From Azorhizobium caulinodans ORS 571 (GTDB taxonomy: Bacteria > Pseudomonadota > Alphaproteobacteria > Rhizobiales > Xanthobacteraceae), in NCBI RefSeq assembly GCF_000010525.1, contig NC_009937.1, positions 3,663,501 through 3,727,500 on the forward strand: DNA of 64,000 nucleotides, written 5' to 3'. Each line of letters starts with the position of its first letter. The first letter of the stretch is position 1. The notes beneath the pieces were generated by a model, which ran no database searches, was not told the DNA's origin, and saw only the letters and a program-made list of their open reading frames with translations. The position numbers and the translations under genes were made by a program. Shown here piece by piece: positions 24,557-33,761 of this stretch.

Positions 24557-25636
24557 ATGAGGGACCATCGCATCGTCGCCGCTTTCCTCTTCCTCGCCTG
24601 CTGCGTCGGCGGGCTGGTCTCGGTGGCCGCCCACCTTTCAGGGCCGGCGGGGCGCGCCGTGCTGGATCGCTTCAGCTGGCAGGGCATCCTCACCGGCAGT
24701 TTTGCTGCCGCCTTCGACCGCGACGTTGCCGCCGGAGCACCGGAGAGCGCCGCGCTGAACGGCTTTGTGGATGGAGCCACATACGCCCTCCTGAAGGATG
24801 CGGGCGCGCAGGTGCGCGCCGGCTGCCCGGGCTGGCTGTTTCTCGCCGAGGAGACGCTGGAGGTGAAAGGCGGAGCGTCCCACCTTGAAGCGCGGGCCCG
24901 GATGGCGGGGATGATCGCGGCGGATCTTGCCCGGCGCGGGATCACGCTGGTGGTCCTGCCGGTGCCGGACAAGGTGGCCATGACGCCGGAGACATCCTGC
25001 GCCCTCGCGGTCTCTTCGCAGGCCCGTGACCGGCTCGCGGCATGGCACGCGCATGCGGCAAAGCTTAAGCTCAACGAGATCGACGTAACGGCCGACTGGC
25101 CCGCACCCGGATTTCTGCGCACCGACACCCACTGGGACGTTTCCGGCGCGGCGTTTGCAGCCGCGCGCGTGGCTGCTGTCGTGCGTCGCCTCGACGGTGA
25201 GGGAAAGACCCAGGTGACGCTCACCGAAGGGCCGGACCATCTGCGGCCCGGAGACCTGATGCGCCTCGCCAACCTGACGCGGACCGCCTCCTGGTTCGGC
25301 CCCGCGCCGGACACCGTGCGGGACATCAGCGCGGATATTGCCCGTTCCGGCGGCCTGCTGGACGATGCCCCCGCACCTGACACCGTGCTTGCGGGCTCGT
25401 CCTATTCCCTCAATTCCGGTTTCCTTGAATCGCTTCAACACGCGCTGCAAAGGGAAGTGGTCCAGCGCAGCGAGGCTGGGGGCGGCTTTTCCGGCGCGCT
25501 GCTGGCCCTGCTCGACAAGGGGCCGGAGGCCCTGAAGCCGGTGAAGCTGGTGATATGGGAATGGCCCGCCCGCTCCCTCACGCTTCCGCTCACTGCGGCG
25601 GAGCGCCGCTACATGGAGATCCATGCCCATGACTGA
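24557..25636 (+). CDS. AlgJ/AlgX-like SGNH acetyltransferase 1
   Basis: This 359-residue protein has an N-terminal membrane anchor or signal (RIVAAFLFLACCVGGLVSVAAHL) and a SGNH-type acetyltransferase domain. Catalytic-type motifs are Asp190-Thr-His192-Trp (TDTHWDVSGA) and GSSYSL (280-285) with Ser282 at the nucleophile position, matching the DxH and GxS pattern of AlgX and AlgJ. GCPGWLFLAEE is the usual family start of the domain. It likely transfers acetyl groups in the periplasm from AlgI to the glycan. It starts 10 bases after algI stop, after GAGGAGGCGC, and overlaps the next gene by 14 bases. Confidence 0.88.
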   Translation: MRDHRIVAAFLFLACCVGGLVSVAAHLSGPAGRAVLDRFSWQGILTGSFAAAFDRDVAAGAPESAALNGFVDGATYALLKDAGAQVRAGCPGWLFLAEETLEVKGGASHLEARARMAGMIAADLARRGITLVVLPVPDKVAMTPETSCALAVSSQARDRLAAWHAHAAKLKLNEIDVTADWPAPGFLRTDTHWDVSGAAFAAARVAAVVRRLDGEGKTQVTLTEGPDHLRPGDLMRLANLTRTASWFGPAPDTVRDISADIARSGGLLDDAPAPDTVLAGSSYSLNSGFLESLQHALQREVVQRSEAGGGFSGALLALLDKGPEALKPVKLVIWEWPARSLTLPLTAAERRYMEIHAHD

Positions 25637-26612
25637 CACGTTGAACCGCCGCACTGTCCTCAGCCTCGCCGCCGCACTCGCCGGCGCGAGCCTGCTGGCA
25701 CCGGCCGCCAAGGCGCAGGAAAACGTGATCATCATGGGCAAGAACGGCTGGCTGTTTCCCGGCTGGGAGAGCCTGACGGATGCGGACAAGCCGGGCATCG
25801 AGGGAGTGATCGGGCTCATCAAGGATGCACGCGACCGGCTCAATGCCCGAAACATCAAGCTCATCACCATGGTGGTGCCGCTGAAGGCCAGCTTCTATCA
25901 AGACCGTCTGCCCGACGGCACGCGCCTGACGCCTGACGTCGGCGCGCGCTACGACTTCGTCCTCTCCCAGCTCAAGGCCGCAGGTGTCGATACCGTTGAT
26001 CTGCGTCCGGTGCTCAAGAGCGTGGAGACGGGCCGGCAGACGGCCTTCTACCGCGCCGATTACCATTGGACCGCCTGGTCTGCCGAGGCGGCGGCGGACG
26101 AGGTCGCCAAGGTCATCAAGGCCGGCGTCAGACTGTCCGGCAGCGCCGGCACGGGAGACAAGCTCGGCGAGTGGGTCACCCAGCGCAACATGGGAGATCT
26201 CGCCCAGCGCTTCCTTTCGCCTGAGCAGCAGAAGCAGGTCGGTCCCGACCTCTACACGGTACGGACGCCTCCGGAGGCCAAGAAGACCCTGCTGGACGCC
26301 GCGCCCGCCCCCGTCCATGTGGTGGGCAACAGTTTCGTGCAGCCCTACCTCGGCTTCCCGCAGCGCCTCTCGAACGATCTCGACAGGCCCGTGTCGCTCA
26401 CCTGGAATCCCGGCAACGTGGGGCCCTGGTTCACCTTCCTGCAATATGTGACTTCGCCGGATTTCGCCAAGCAGCCGCCGCAGGTCGTCGTCTGGCAGTT
26501 CAACGAGGGGGCGTTCCATAGCGGCCCGGCCGCCAGCGCACAGTGGGATTCCACATCCCTGATGCAGCCCCAGGTCTGGCGTGACCGCATGGCGGCCGCC
26601 ATCGGCAAGTGA
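25623..26612 (+). CDS. AlgJ/AlgX-like SGNH acetyltransferase 2
   Basis: This 329-residue protein has a twin-arginine-like signal (NRRTVLSLAAALAGASLLAPAAKAQ), then an AlgX/AlgJ-type domain: IIMGKNGWLFPGWESL, Asp146-Tyr-His148-Trp (ADYHWT) and GNSF with Ser237 at the nucleophile position. It overlaps the upstream paralogue by 14 bases; ATG 25629 is an alternative start. Like its neighbour it is probably a periplasmic O-acetyltransferase. Two such enzymes suggest either two acceptor positions or relay steps. The arginine pair is seen, but use of the Tat pathway is not proven. Confidence 0.88.
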   Translation: MPMTDTLNRRTVLSLAAALAGASLLAPAAKAQENVIIMGKNGWLFPGWESLTDADKPGIEGVIGLIKDARDRLNARNIKLITMVVPLKASFYQDRLPDGTRLTPDVGARYDFVLSQLKAAGVDTVDLRPVLKSVETGRQTAFYRADYHWTAWSAEAAADEVAKVIKAGVRLSGSAGTGDKLGEWVTQRNMGDLAQRFLSPEQQKQVGPDLYTVRTPPEAKKTLLDAAPAPVHVVGNSFVQPYLGFPQRLSNDLDRPVSLTWNPGNVGPWFTFLQYVTSPDFAKQPPQVVVWQFNEGAFHSGPAASAQWDSTSLMQPQVWRDRMAAAIGK

Positions 26613-26745
26613 GGGCGCCCAAAATCTTTCGGATCCGTAAATATCCGGACATGTCATCTGTCCTGCGCAGGTGATGGAAAAGTAAAAAGCCGAGGCCCGA
26701 GTTAACCTTAACTGCCGTTTAACCGGACTGGGCGACGGTAGCGCC
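26613..26745 (+). promoter_or_regulatory. AT-richer gap upstream of nfrA-like gene
   Basis: This 133-base gap carries CTTTCGGATCCG, CGGATCCGTAAATATCCGGAC and two TTAACC copies (GTTAACCTTAAC and GTTTAACC, 16 bases apart) shortly before the start. It probably holds a separate promoter or operator for the NfrA-like gene. No box is assigned with certainty. Confidence 0.35.
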
Positions 26746-29700
26746 ATGACGAGCGCTACCGAGTTTCCCAAGCCGCATGTTCCCGCTGCCGGGACGATGA
26801 GAACGATGCGGCGCCTGTCCCTTGCGGCTATGCTGATCGCAACGGTCAGCGTGACCGCGTTGAGCATTCATACACCCGCATTGGCGCAGGAAGCCCCGTT
26901 GACGGGCCCCGCATGGGAAGCTGCGGACAAGGCCTATGCCGCATACCGGGCGAAGGACTACACGACTGCCGCGGATCAGGCCCGCGAGGCGCTGAAATTC
27001 CGGCCCGACGTGGCCCGGCTCTGGCTGCTGCTGATGGATGCGCTGGAGGCTCAGGACAAGGTGGCCGATGCCATGGCCGCCGCCAGGGCGGCATCGGCCG
27101 CCGGCATCAAGGATGAAAGCCTCACCGCGCGCACGCGAAGCATGAGCCGCGTGCTCGCGCAGGCGCCCTCGCTCGCCGCCAACAAGGCGCTCGAAGCACG
27201 CGACCCCAAACGGGCGCAGGCGGAGATCCGCAAGGCCATTGAGCTGGTGCCGGACGACCTCTCCTATCGCGTGCTGCTGGTCTATGCGCTCCTCGCCGAC
27301 GATCAGCTCGATGCCGCCGAACAGGCGGCGACCGCCGCCATCAAGGTGGATCCGCAGGCCTTCCTGCCGCAGATCCTGCGGGGCTATATCCGCGAGCGCC
27401 TGGGGCGCATCTCGGAGGCCGAGCAGGATTTCGATCGTGCATTGAAGGACGAGGTGTTGACGGGTACGGCCGCCCGCGACGCCCGCATCGTGATCGCCGA
27501 TGCAGCCATCGCCGCAGGACGGCCACGGCGTGCGCTTTCCGTGCTCGAGCCGCTCGGCAACACGCAGGATGGCGCCATCACGGCGCGCCGCGATGTCGCC
27601 AACGCCCAGATCGCCAATCCCAGCGTCGTGCCACGTGATGCCAACCGGACGATGCCGGTGCCCTACCAGAGCTGCCGCGACACGCCTTACGGACCCGTCT
27701 GTCAGCTGGTGCCGGCAACCACGCCGCCCGGGCTGAGCGGCGTGACGAGCCCCGCCTACAAGGCCGCCGAGGACGCCTACGAGGCCTATGGCAAAGGCGA
27801 CGACAAGCTTGCTGAAGCCAAGATCCGGGAGGCGCTACAGGCGTTTCCCAACAACACCGCCTGGCGGCGCCTGCTGATCGACGTGCTGGAACGCTCGAAG
27901 CAGTATGAGGCGCTGGATGCGGCCATTGCGCAGGCCGTGGCTGCCGGCGATACGGATTCCTCGCTGCTCGGCCGTCGTGCCTCGGCGCAGACGGAGCTCG
28001 GCGAGCCGCTTGCCGACCAGGCGATCAAGGAACTGTCGCGTCGCAACGCGAAGGCGGCTGCGGATCTCGCGCAGAAGGCGGTCTCGCGCGCGCCCAACAC
28101 GATGAACTACCGCCTGCTGCTGATCTCCGCCCTCATGGCTTCGGGCCAGAGCAAAGCGGCGCTCGCGGCGGCCAATGATGCGGTGAAGCAGGACGAGACC
28201 GACGCGCTGGCCCGCATGCTGCGCGGTTTCCTGCTGCAACAGAATGGCAACCGGACGGAAGCCGCCGCAGACTTCGAGCGGGCGCTCCAGTCCAACGTTC
28301 TGACCGACACCGAAATCCTGAACTATCGCCTCATCGCCGGCAACGCCGCGCTGGCGGCGGGCCAGCCCGATCAGGCGCTGGCGCTGCTCAAGCCGATCGA
28401 AGGCGAGAAGAACGCCGACGTTGCCGACCAGCGCAAGCTGGCCGAGCAGATGCAGGCCAATCCGCGCCGTGCCAGACCCGCACTGATCACGCCTTCGACC
28501 CTGTGCCAGTCCACCAATTACGGGATCATCTGCTCGGTCTATTACGGCGGCACGGGAGGCGGCCTCGGCGGCCCCGGAATGCCGGGTTACGAGGACGCAA
28601 CCGCCGGCTTCCGGGCCATGGGCGTCAAGGACTATGCTGCAGCCGCCGCGGCCGCGCGGCGGGCGCTGGCGTCCGATCCCGGCAACGCCAACTACCGCAT
28701 GCTGCTGCTGAGCGCGCTCGCAGGCCAGGGCAAGCTGGCCGAGGCGGAGGCGACCGCCACCGCGATTCTCGCCCGTGATCCGCGCGACGGAGCCGTGCTG
28801 CTCCAGCGGGGCTATCTCCGGTCGCGGATGCAGAACTATCCGGGCGCGATAGCGGACTTCGCCGCCGCCCTCGCCTCCGGCCGCCTCAAAGGCACGGAGG
28901 TCCGCAATGCCCGCCTCGCCTATGTGGATGCGCTCCTCGGTGCCAAGCAGCCGGAGCGGGCGCTTGAGCAGCTCGCGGCCTTCGGAAGCGATGCCAGCTA
29001 CGACGTCGCCGCACGCCGCGCCTTCGCCCTGCAGGCGCTGGGGCGCCACGAGGAAGCACTCGCCGCCTTCGATGCGGCCTATCTCCGCGCCCGTTCGCCC
29101 GCCGACCGGCTGACCATGCTCCGCGGCGGGATCGCAGAACTGGTCGATCTTGGGCGAAGTGCCGAAGCCAAGGCGCGCTTCGAGGCCGCCTACGCCAGCG
29201 GCGAGCTGAAGGGCCTGTCCACCCTCGACATGGCCTATCTGGCCAGCCAGGCCGGGGACCGTCAACTCGCGTGGCGGTATTTCCACGAGGCCGAGGAACA
29301 GGGCGGATTGCGCCGCGGTCCCGGCCTGATGGACGCGGCCTACGCGGCAAAGGCCAGCTTCCAGAATGAAGACGCCAAGCGTCTGTTCATGCGAGCCATC
29401 GACTCGGCGAACAGCGGCGAGTTCAAGACCTCCTCCCAGACCGTCTACGGCCTGCGCCGGGAAGTGTCCGAACTCGACCGAACCTGGGGCGCCTATGTCT
29501 CCGCCAGCTACGGTGCGGTTGGTGTTGCCCCCTCCTCCCCCCTGGCTCCCCCGCCGAACGGAGGACACACGATCCAGGGCGGCGCGGAAATCTACTGGCG
29601 CCCACCGGGCATCGGCTATCAGAACGGCGCCATCTTCGAGGTCTTCGCCCGTGGCTTCCAGACCTGGTACGCGGAAAACGGCTCCAGCACCGGCTGGGAC

Positions 29701-30210
29701 ACGACGCAAGGCAGCGTGGGCGTGCGCTGGAAGCCCTTCGCAACGCAGAACCTCGTCCTGGAATCCGCCTATCTCTTTCCCATCGGGGCGCTCGCCCGCG
29801 AGGATTGGCTGCTTCGCGCGGCCTATTCGCTGGGCGAGGGCACCGACCTGCGGGTGGACGTCTCCGAATGGAACTACTGGCAGGCCTATGTGGAGGGCGA
29901 CTATTACGTTTCCCAGCCCGAGCGCATCGGCCTCTTCGAGGCACGCTGGGGCCGCGCCTATCGCGCCGACGCCATCAGCCGCAACCTCATGGTCACGCCC
30001 TTCCTCGCGATAGGCGGGGGCTATGACACGGCCTATGCCACGCCATTCACCCTCGGCGCCGGCCCGGGCCTCAACATCAGGTACTGGTTCCGCGAGGACG
30101 TGTATCACGCCCCCATGTCCTACTTCGATCTGACGTTCCAATACCGTTTCAAACTCGCCGGCGACGACCGCGGCGAAGGCCTGTTCGCCGGAGCGGTGGT
30201 GTCTTACTGA
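26746..30210 (+). CDS. nfrA: NfrA-like outer-membrane TPR/beta-barrel protein
   Basis: This 1,154-residue protein has a signal peptide at about 21-50 (RRLSLAAMLIATVSVTALSIHTPALAQ), a large TPR-type repeat region (about 55-890) and a C-terminal domain of beta strands (about 910-1154) ending in an aromatic Tyr, resembling the outer-membrane part of E. coli NfrA, the phage N4 receptor. The repeat region consists of three similar blocks. The first two end in C-x4-YG-x2-C motifs: SCRDTPYGPVC (Cys310-Cys319) and LCQSTNYGIIC (Cys587-Cys596), 277 residues apart. It probably exports the glycan through the outer membrane. The start may be the Met at residue 18 or 21; ATG 26746 has no clear ribosome site. 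Confidence 0.85.
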   Translation: MTSATEFPKPHVPAAGTMRTMRRLSLAAMLIATVSVTALSIHTPALAQEAPLTGPAWEAADKAYAAYRAKDYTTAADQAREALKFRPDVARLWLLLMDALEAQDKVADAMAAARAASAAGIKDESLTARTRSMSRVLAQAPSLAANKALEARDPKRAQAEIRKAIELVPDDLSYRVLLVYALLADDQLDAAEQAATAAIKVDPQAFLPQILRGYIRERLGRISEAEQDFDRALKDEVLTGTAARDARIVIADAAIAAGRPRRALSVLEPLGNTQDGAITARRDVANAQIANPSVVPRDANRTMPVPYQSCRDTPYGPVCQLVPATTPPGLSGVTSPAYKAAEDAYEAYGKGDDKLAEAKIREALQAFPNNTAWRRLLIDVLERSKQYEALDAAIAQAVAAGDTDSSLLGRRASAQTELGEPLADQAIKELSRRNAKAAADLAQKAVSRAPNTMNYRLLLISALMASGQSKAALAAANDAVKQDETDALARMLRGFLLQQNGNRTEAAADFERALQSNVLTDTEILNYRLIAGNAALAAGQPDQALALLKPIEGEKNADVADQRKLAEQMQANPRRARPALITPSTLCQSTNYGIICSVYYGGTGGGLGGPGMPGYEDATAGFRAMGVKDYAAAAAAARRALASDPGNANYRMLLLSALAGQGKLAEAEATATAILARDPRDGAVLLQRGYLRSRMQNYPGAIADFAAALASGRLKGTEVRNARLAYVDALLGAKQPERALEQLAAFGSDASYDVAARRAFALQALGRHEEALAAFDAAYLRARSPADRLTMLRGGIAELVDLGRSAEAKARFEAAYASGELKGLSTLDMAYLASQAGDRQLAWRYFHEAEEQGGLRRGPGLMDAAYAAKASFQNEDAKRLFMRAIDSANSGEFKTSSQTVYGLRREVSELDRTWGAYVSASYGAVGVAPSSPLAPPPNGGHTIQGGAEIYWRPPGIGYQNGAIFEVFARGFQTWYAENGSSTGWDTTQGSVGVRWKPFATQNLVLESAYLFPIGALAREDWLLRAAYSLGEGTDLRVDVSEWNYWQAYVEGDYYVSQPERIGLFEARWGRAYRADAISRNLMVTPFLAIGGGYDTAYATPFTLGAGPGLNIRYWFREDVYHAPMSYFDLTFQYRFKLAGDDRGEGLFAGAVVSY

Positions 30211-30535
30211 GTCACCCGATGATTTCGATGGGACGACATTATTGGGTGCAGGTGGCGTCCGTGACCGGCCACGCCTGCGATTGAGCTGGACTCGAGGCTG
30301 AGGCTCGTCAGAAAGGTATCATTACACTCCCAGCCCACGCTTTGATAGCCAGGGCGAGAGCAGATCTTGGCGCATAAACCCACAGGCCGAATATCGGCGA
30401 GAGTCCGCACGGACCACACAAACGGGGCATGCCTGGGCGCGTCGGGACGGCGTCAACCGCCTTGAATTGTCGCGGCCGATCGGCTCTGATGAATACTTGT
30501 GTCGCCTCGCGACGTTCCGTGCCCCTGTCACCGCC
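30211..30535. other. Intergenic region after nfrA-like gene
   Basis: This 325-base gap has no convincing gene. An imperfect inverted repeat around 30247-30281 (GCAGGTGGC against GCCACGCCTGC) could be a weak terminator for the nfrA-like gene, without a T-run. The last 100 bases probably hold the AraC-type gene's promoter. Confidence 0.4.
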
Positions 30536-31447
30536 ATGGACATCCGGCTCGATCCCATCAAGCATGCCGAGCGCGTCACCGGCCGCCGCCAGTCCGCCTT
30601 GATCGACCTCTGGTCCAGCGGCGGCTTTGCAGCGGCCCTGAGCGAGGTGAACGGCCCCCACGTCTATGCCTATGGCGACCTGCCCTGCCCGACCGTCGCC
30701 ATCACGCTCTACGACGTGCGCCGGCATGTGCTGATGGAGAACGGCAGCGTGCGCCGCGATGGCAGCGTGCAGGCGGGCCGCTTCCGCATCGGCGTACCGG
30801 GACGCGATGTCCTTGTTGATGCCGTGCCCGCGGTCAACAGCGGCAAGCTGCTGATCCTCTATCTGGGCGATACCCTGCTGGACGAGATCGGTGCCGCACG
30901 CTGTGGCCGCCGGGTCGAGCTGATGGACCGTGCCTGGGACGTGGACGATCCCCTGCTGATGCTGGCGTCGCAGCGCATCGTTGAGGCGTGCGCCGAGGCC
31001 GCCTCCGGTCGATCCCTGCTGGCGGAGCAGCTGGCTTATACGCTCGCCCTCCATGTTTCGGACCGGTATGCCGTGCCGCTCGCGGCCAGACGCGCGCCCG
31101 AGGTGCCGGAGCTTGATTCCCGCTTCGGCCAGCGGGTGATTGACCGCGTGCGCAGCGATCCCGGTGCCGACATCACGCTCGCCATGCTGGCGCAGGAGGC
31201 GGGCCTGACGCCGTCGGGCTTCATCCGCGCCTTCCGCCGCGCTACCGGCCTCACGCCGCACCGCTTCATCCTGGAGGAACGGGTCCGCATCGCACAGGAG
31301 CTGCTCGCGGATACCGCGCTTCCCATTGCAGAGGTCGCGCTGGCCGCCGGCTTCTCGTCTCAGTCCCATCTCGGGGCCACCTTCCGCACGCTTGCGGGAG
31401 AGAGCCCGGGCCGCTGGCGGCAGCTGCGGCAGCGGTCACTTTTCTGA
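30536..31447 (+). CDS. AraC-family transcriptional regulator
   Basis: This 303-residue regulator has an N-terminal ligand-binding or oligomerisation part and a C-terminal AraC helix-turn-helix pair: DITLAMLAQEAGLTPSGFIRAFRRATGLTPHRFI and PIAEVALAAGFSSQSHLGATFRTLAGESPGRWR. I chose ATG 30536; the TTG-started extension to 30467 has no support. It lies 114 bases upstream of the MFS-amidohydrolase pair on the same strand, so it is probably their activator. The ligand is unknown, but the neighbours suggest an aromatic or carboxylate compound. Confidence 0.88.
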   Translation: MDIRLDPIKHAERVTGRRQSALIDLWSSGGFAAALSEVNGPHVYAYGDLPCPTVAITLYDVRRHVLMENGSVRRDGSVQAGRFRIGVPGRDVLVDAVPAVNSGKLLILYLGDTLLDEIGAARCGRRVELMDRAWDVDDPLLMLASQRIVEACAEAASGRSLLAEQLAYTLALHVSDRYAVPLAARRAPEVPELDSRFGQRVIDRVRSDPGADITLAMLAQEAGLTPSGFIRAFRRATGLTPHRFILEERVRIAQELLADTALPIAEVALAAGFSSQSHLGATFRTLAGESPGRWRQLRQRSLF

Positions 31448-31561
31448 CAAAGGCGGCCCCAAGCAGGGCCCATGCGGCCTGTTTTCCGGAAGACGCCGCC
31501 GCCGAGATCATCCCACTCTCCCGCCAAACGCCGCGCTGAACGGCGATCAAGGGAGGCACAG

Positions 31562-32848
31562 ATGTCATCGACCACCAATGCGGCCGCAACAGCCGCGGAT
31601 ACCAGCCTGACCGGCTTCTACAGGGACATGACCCTGCCGGAACGCCGCACCTTCTGGGCCTGCGCCACCGGCTGGGCGCTCGATGGCATGGACTTCATGA
31701 TCTATCCGCTGGTGATTGGCACAATCATCAAGCTGTGGAACGTGGATGCAGGCGCCGCCGGCCTCGCCGGCACTGTGACCCTGCTGGCCTCGGCGCTCGG
31801 TGGCTGGGGCGCCGGCTATCTGGCGGACCGCATCGGCCGTGTGCGCACGCTTCAGTTCACCATCCTCTGGTTCTCTTTCTTTTCTCTGCTTTGCGCCTTC
31901 GCGCAGAATTTTGAGCAGCTCCTGATCTGTCGCGCCCTGCTCGGCATCGGCTTTGGCGGCGAATGGGCGGCCGGAGCGGTGCTGATGGGCGAGACCATCC
32001 GGGCGCAGTATCGCGGCCGTGCCGTGGGATCGGTGCAGTCTGGCTGGGCCATCGGCTGGGGCGCCGCCGTGCTGGCGCAGGCGGCCCTGTTCTCGCTCAT
32101 GCCGGCAGAGGAGGCGTGGCGCTGGATGTTCGGCATCGGCGCGCTGCCGGCGCTGCTGGTCCTCTACCTGCGCAGCTATGTGAAGGAGCCCGAGGTCTCG
32201 GCCCAGACCATCAAGCGCGGGCAAACCTCCGGCGACCGGCCCTCCATCCTCGAGATATTCCGGGGCCCGATCCTGAAGGTGACCATCCTCGCCTCGCTGG
32301 TGGCTACCGGCTGCCAGGGCGGCTATTACGCCATCACCTTCTGGGTGCCGCGCTTCCTCACCACCGAACGGCATCTGTCCATCGTCAGCTCCACTGGTTA
32401 TCTGGCGGCCCTGATCGTCGGCTCGTTCGCGGGCTATCTGGTGGGCGCCTGGTTCTCGGACCGCTTCGGCCGCCGCAGCCTGTTCCTCGTGTTCTCGCTC
32501 GGCGCCATGGCCGTGGTGCTCGCCTATACCCAGCTGCCGCTGTCGAACGAAATACTATGGGTGCTGGGCTTCCCGCTGGGCTTCTTCGCCTCCGGCTATT
32601 TCTCCGGCATGGGCGCGTTCCTGACCGAGCTCTATCCCACCCGGCTGCGCGGCTCGGGTCAGGGCTTCTGCTACAACTTCGGCCGCGGCATCGGAGCGCT
32701 GTTCCCGTTCCTGGTCGGCTATCTCTCGCAGACCACCTCGCTGGCCAACGCCATTTGCATCTTCGCGATGGTGGCCTATGTGGTGTTTTTCCTGGCCGCC
32801 TATGGCCTGCCCGAGACGCGCGGCAAGGTGTTGCACGCCGATGCATGA
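31562..32848 (+). CDS. MFS transporter, aromatic acid/proton symporter type
   Basis: This 428-residue, 12-segment major facilitator carries the loop motif GYLADRIGRVRTL after segment 2 and GWALDGMDFMIYPLVIG in segment 1, a signature of aromatic-acid/H+ symporters and sialic-acid-type relatives. The opening TSLTGFYRDMTLPERRTFWACATGWALDGMD fits. ATG 31562 has an AGGGAGG ribosome site; the longer frame to 31472 lacks one. The stop overlaps the next start (ATGCATGA). It is probably an importer for the compound hydrolysed by the downstream amidohydrolase. Confidence 0.88.
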   Translation: MSSTTNAAATAADTSLTGFYRDMTLPERRTFWACATGWALDGMDFMIYPLVIGTIIKLWNVDAGAAGLAGTVTLLASALGGWGAGYLADRIGRVRTLQFTILWFSFFSLLCAFAQNFEQLLICRALLGIGFGGEWAAGAVLMGETIRAQYRGRAVGSVQSGWAIGWGAAVLAQAALFSLMPAEEAWRWMFGIGALPALLVLYLRSYVKEPEVSAQTIKRGQTSGDRPSILEIFRGPILKVTILASLVATGCQGGYYAITFWVPRFLTTERHLSIVSSTGYLAALIVGSFAGYLVGAWFSDRFGRRSLFLVFSLGAMAVVLAYTQLPLSNEILWVLGFPLGFFASGYFSGMGAFLTELYPTRLRGSGQGFCYNFGRGIGALFPFLVGYLSQTTSLANAICIFAMVAYVVFFLAAYGLPETRGKVLHADA

Positions 32849-33761
32849 CATGACGCCGGAAACCAGCGCCGCCCCGGTCTGTCCGGGGCCGGCGCCCGAT
32901 CCCCACGGCCCCACCCGATACGCGGTGCCGCCGGGAGCCGTGGATTGCCACGCCCATGTCATCGGCGTGCCGCCGGCCTATCCCTTCGTGCCCCAGCGCA
33001 GCTACACGCCGCCTGAAGCCACCGCCGAGCAGTATCTGGCCATGCTCGATGGCACCGGCATGACCTATGGCGTTCTGGTGCAGGTGAGCGTCCATGGGGT
33101 GGACAATCGCCTGATGCTGGACACGCTGCGCGCGAACCGGCAGCGCCTCCGCGGCATCGCCGTCATTCCGCTTGGCCTGGCGGATCGCGAATTGGCGGCG
33201 ATGAAGGAGGCCGGCGTGGTCGGCCTCCGGCTCAACGTGCTGTATGGCGGCGGCATCGGCTTTGACGCGCTGGGCTCCTATGCCGCCCTTGCACGGGAAA
33301 TGGACTGGCACCTCCAGTTTCTGGTCGATGCCGCTGACCTGATGCCGATCGCTCCGCAACTCGGCCAGTTGCCGGTGCCCTATGTGATCGACCATTGGGG
33401 GCATTTCCCGGTGTCGCGCGGGCTCGAGGATCCCGGCTTCCAGACCATGCTGGCGCTGCTGCGCGACGGCGGCTGGGTGAAGCTGTCCGGCGCCTATCGC
33501 AACAGTGTCTCCGGCCCGCCTTATGCGGACACCATCCCCTTCGCCCGGCGCATTCACGAGGCCGCCCCCGACCGCTGCGTCTGGGGCTCCGACTGGCCAA
33601 ATGTCGCCAATTGGGGGCCGATGATGAACATCGGCGAACTGCTCGACCTGATGGCCGATTGGGTGCCCGATCCTGTTGCCCGCGATCGGGTGTTTACGGC
33701 CAACGCGCAGCGCCTCTACGGCTTCCCACCGGGCGCGGGTGTTGGCGGCGGCGCCGCCTGA
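32841..33761 (+). CDS. Amidohydrolase (LigI-like, PDC lactonase family)
   Basis: This 306-residue TIM-barrel hydrolase has VDCHAHVIG, HLQFLVDAADL, YVIDHWGHF and CVWGSDWPN, in the order typical of 2-pyrone-4,6-dicarboxylate lactonase and related COG3618 amidohydrolases. The HxH, later His and GSDWP Asp are the metal or catalytic residues. It would open a lactone or similar ring of an aromatic breakdown product. It overlaps the MFS gene by 8 bases and follows the AraC regulator, so the three likely form one uptake and degradation unit. ATG 32850 is an alternative start. Confidence 0.88.
   Translation: MHDMTPETSAAPVCPGPAPDPHGPTRYAVPPGAVDCHAHVIGVPPAYPFVPQRSYTPPEATAEQYLAMLDGTGMTYGVLVQVSVHGVDNRLMLDTLRANRQRLRGIAVIPLGLADRELAAMKEAGVVGLRLNVLYGGGIGFDALGSYAALAREMDWHLQFLVDAADLMPIAPQLGQLPVPYVIDHWGHFPVSRGLEDPGFQTMLALLRDGGWVKLSGAYRNSVSGPPYADTIPFARRIHEAAPDRCVWGSDWPNVANWGPMMNIGELLDLMADWVPDPVARDRVFTANAQRLYGFPPGAGVGGGAA

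Noticed and set aside
22567-25383. 938-residue antisense frame over algF, algI, algJ-like genes
   Set aside because: It crosses several coupled sense genes with strong motifs and has no recognisable domain.
27835-30141. 768-residue antisense frame over nfrA-like gene
   Set aside because: Reverse complement of TPR coding sequence, no family features.
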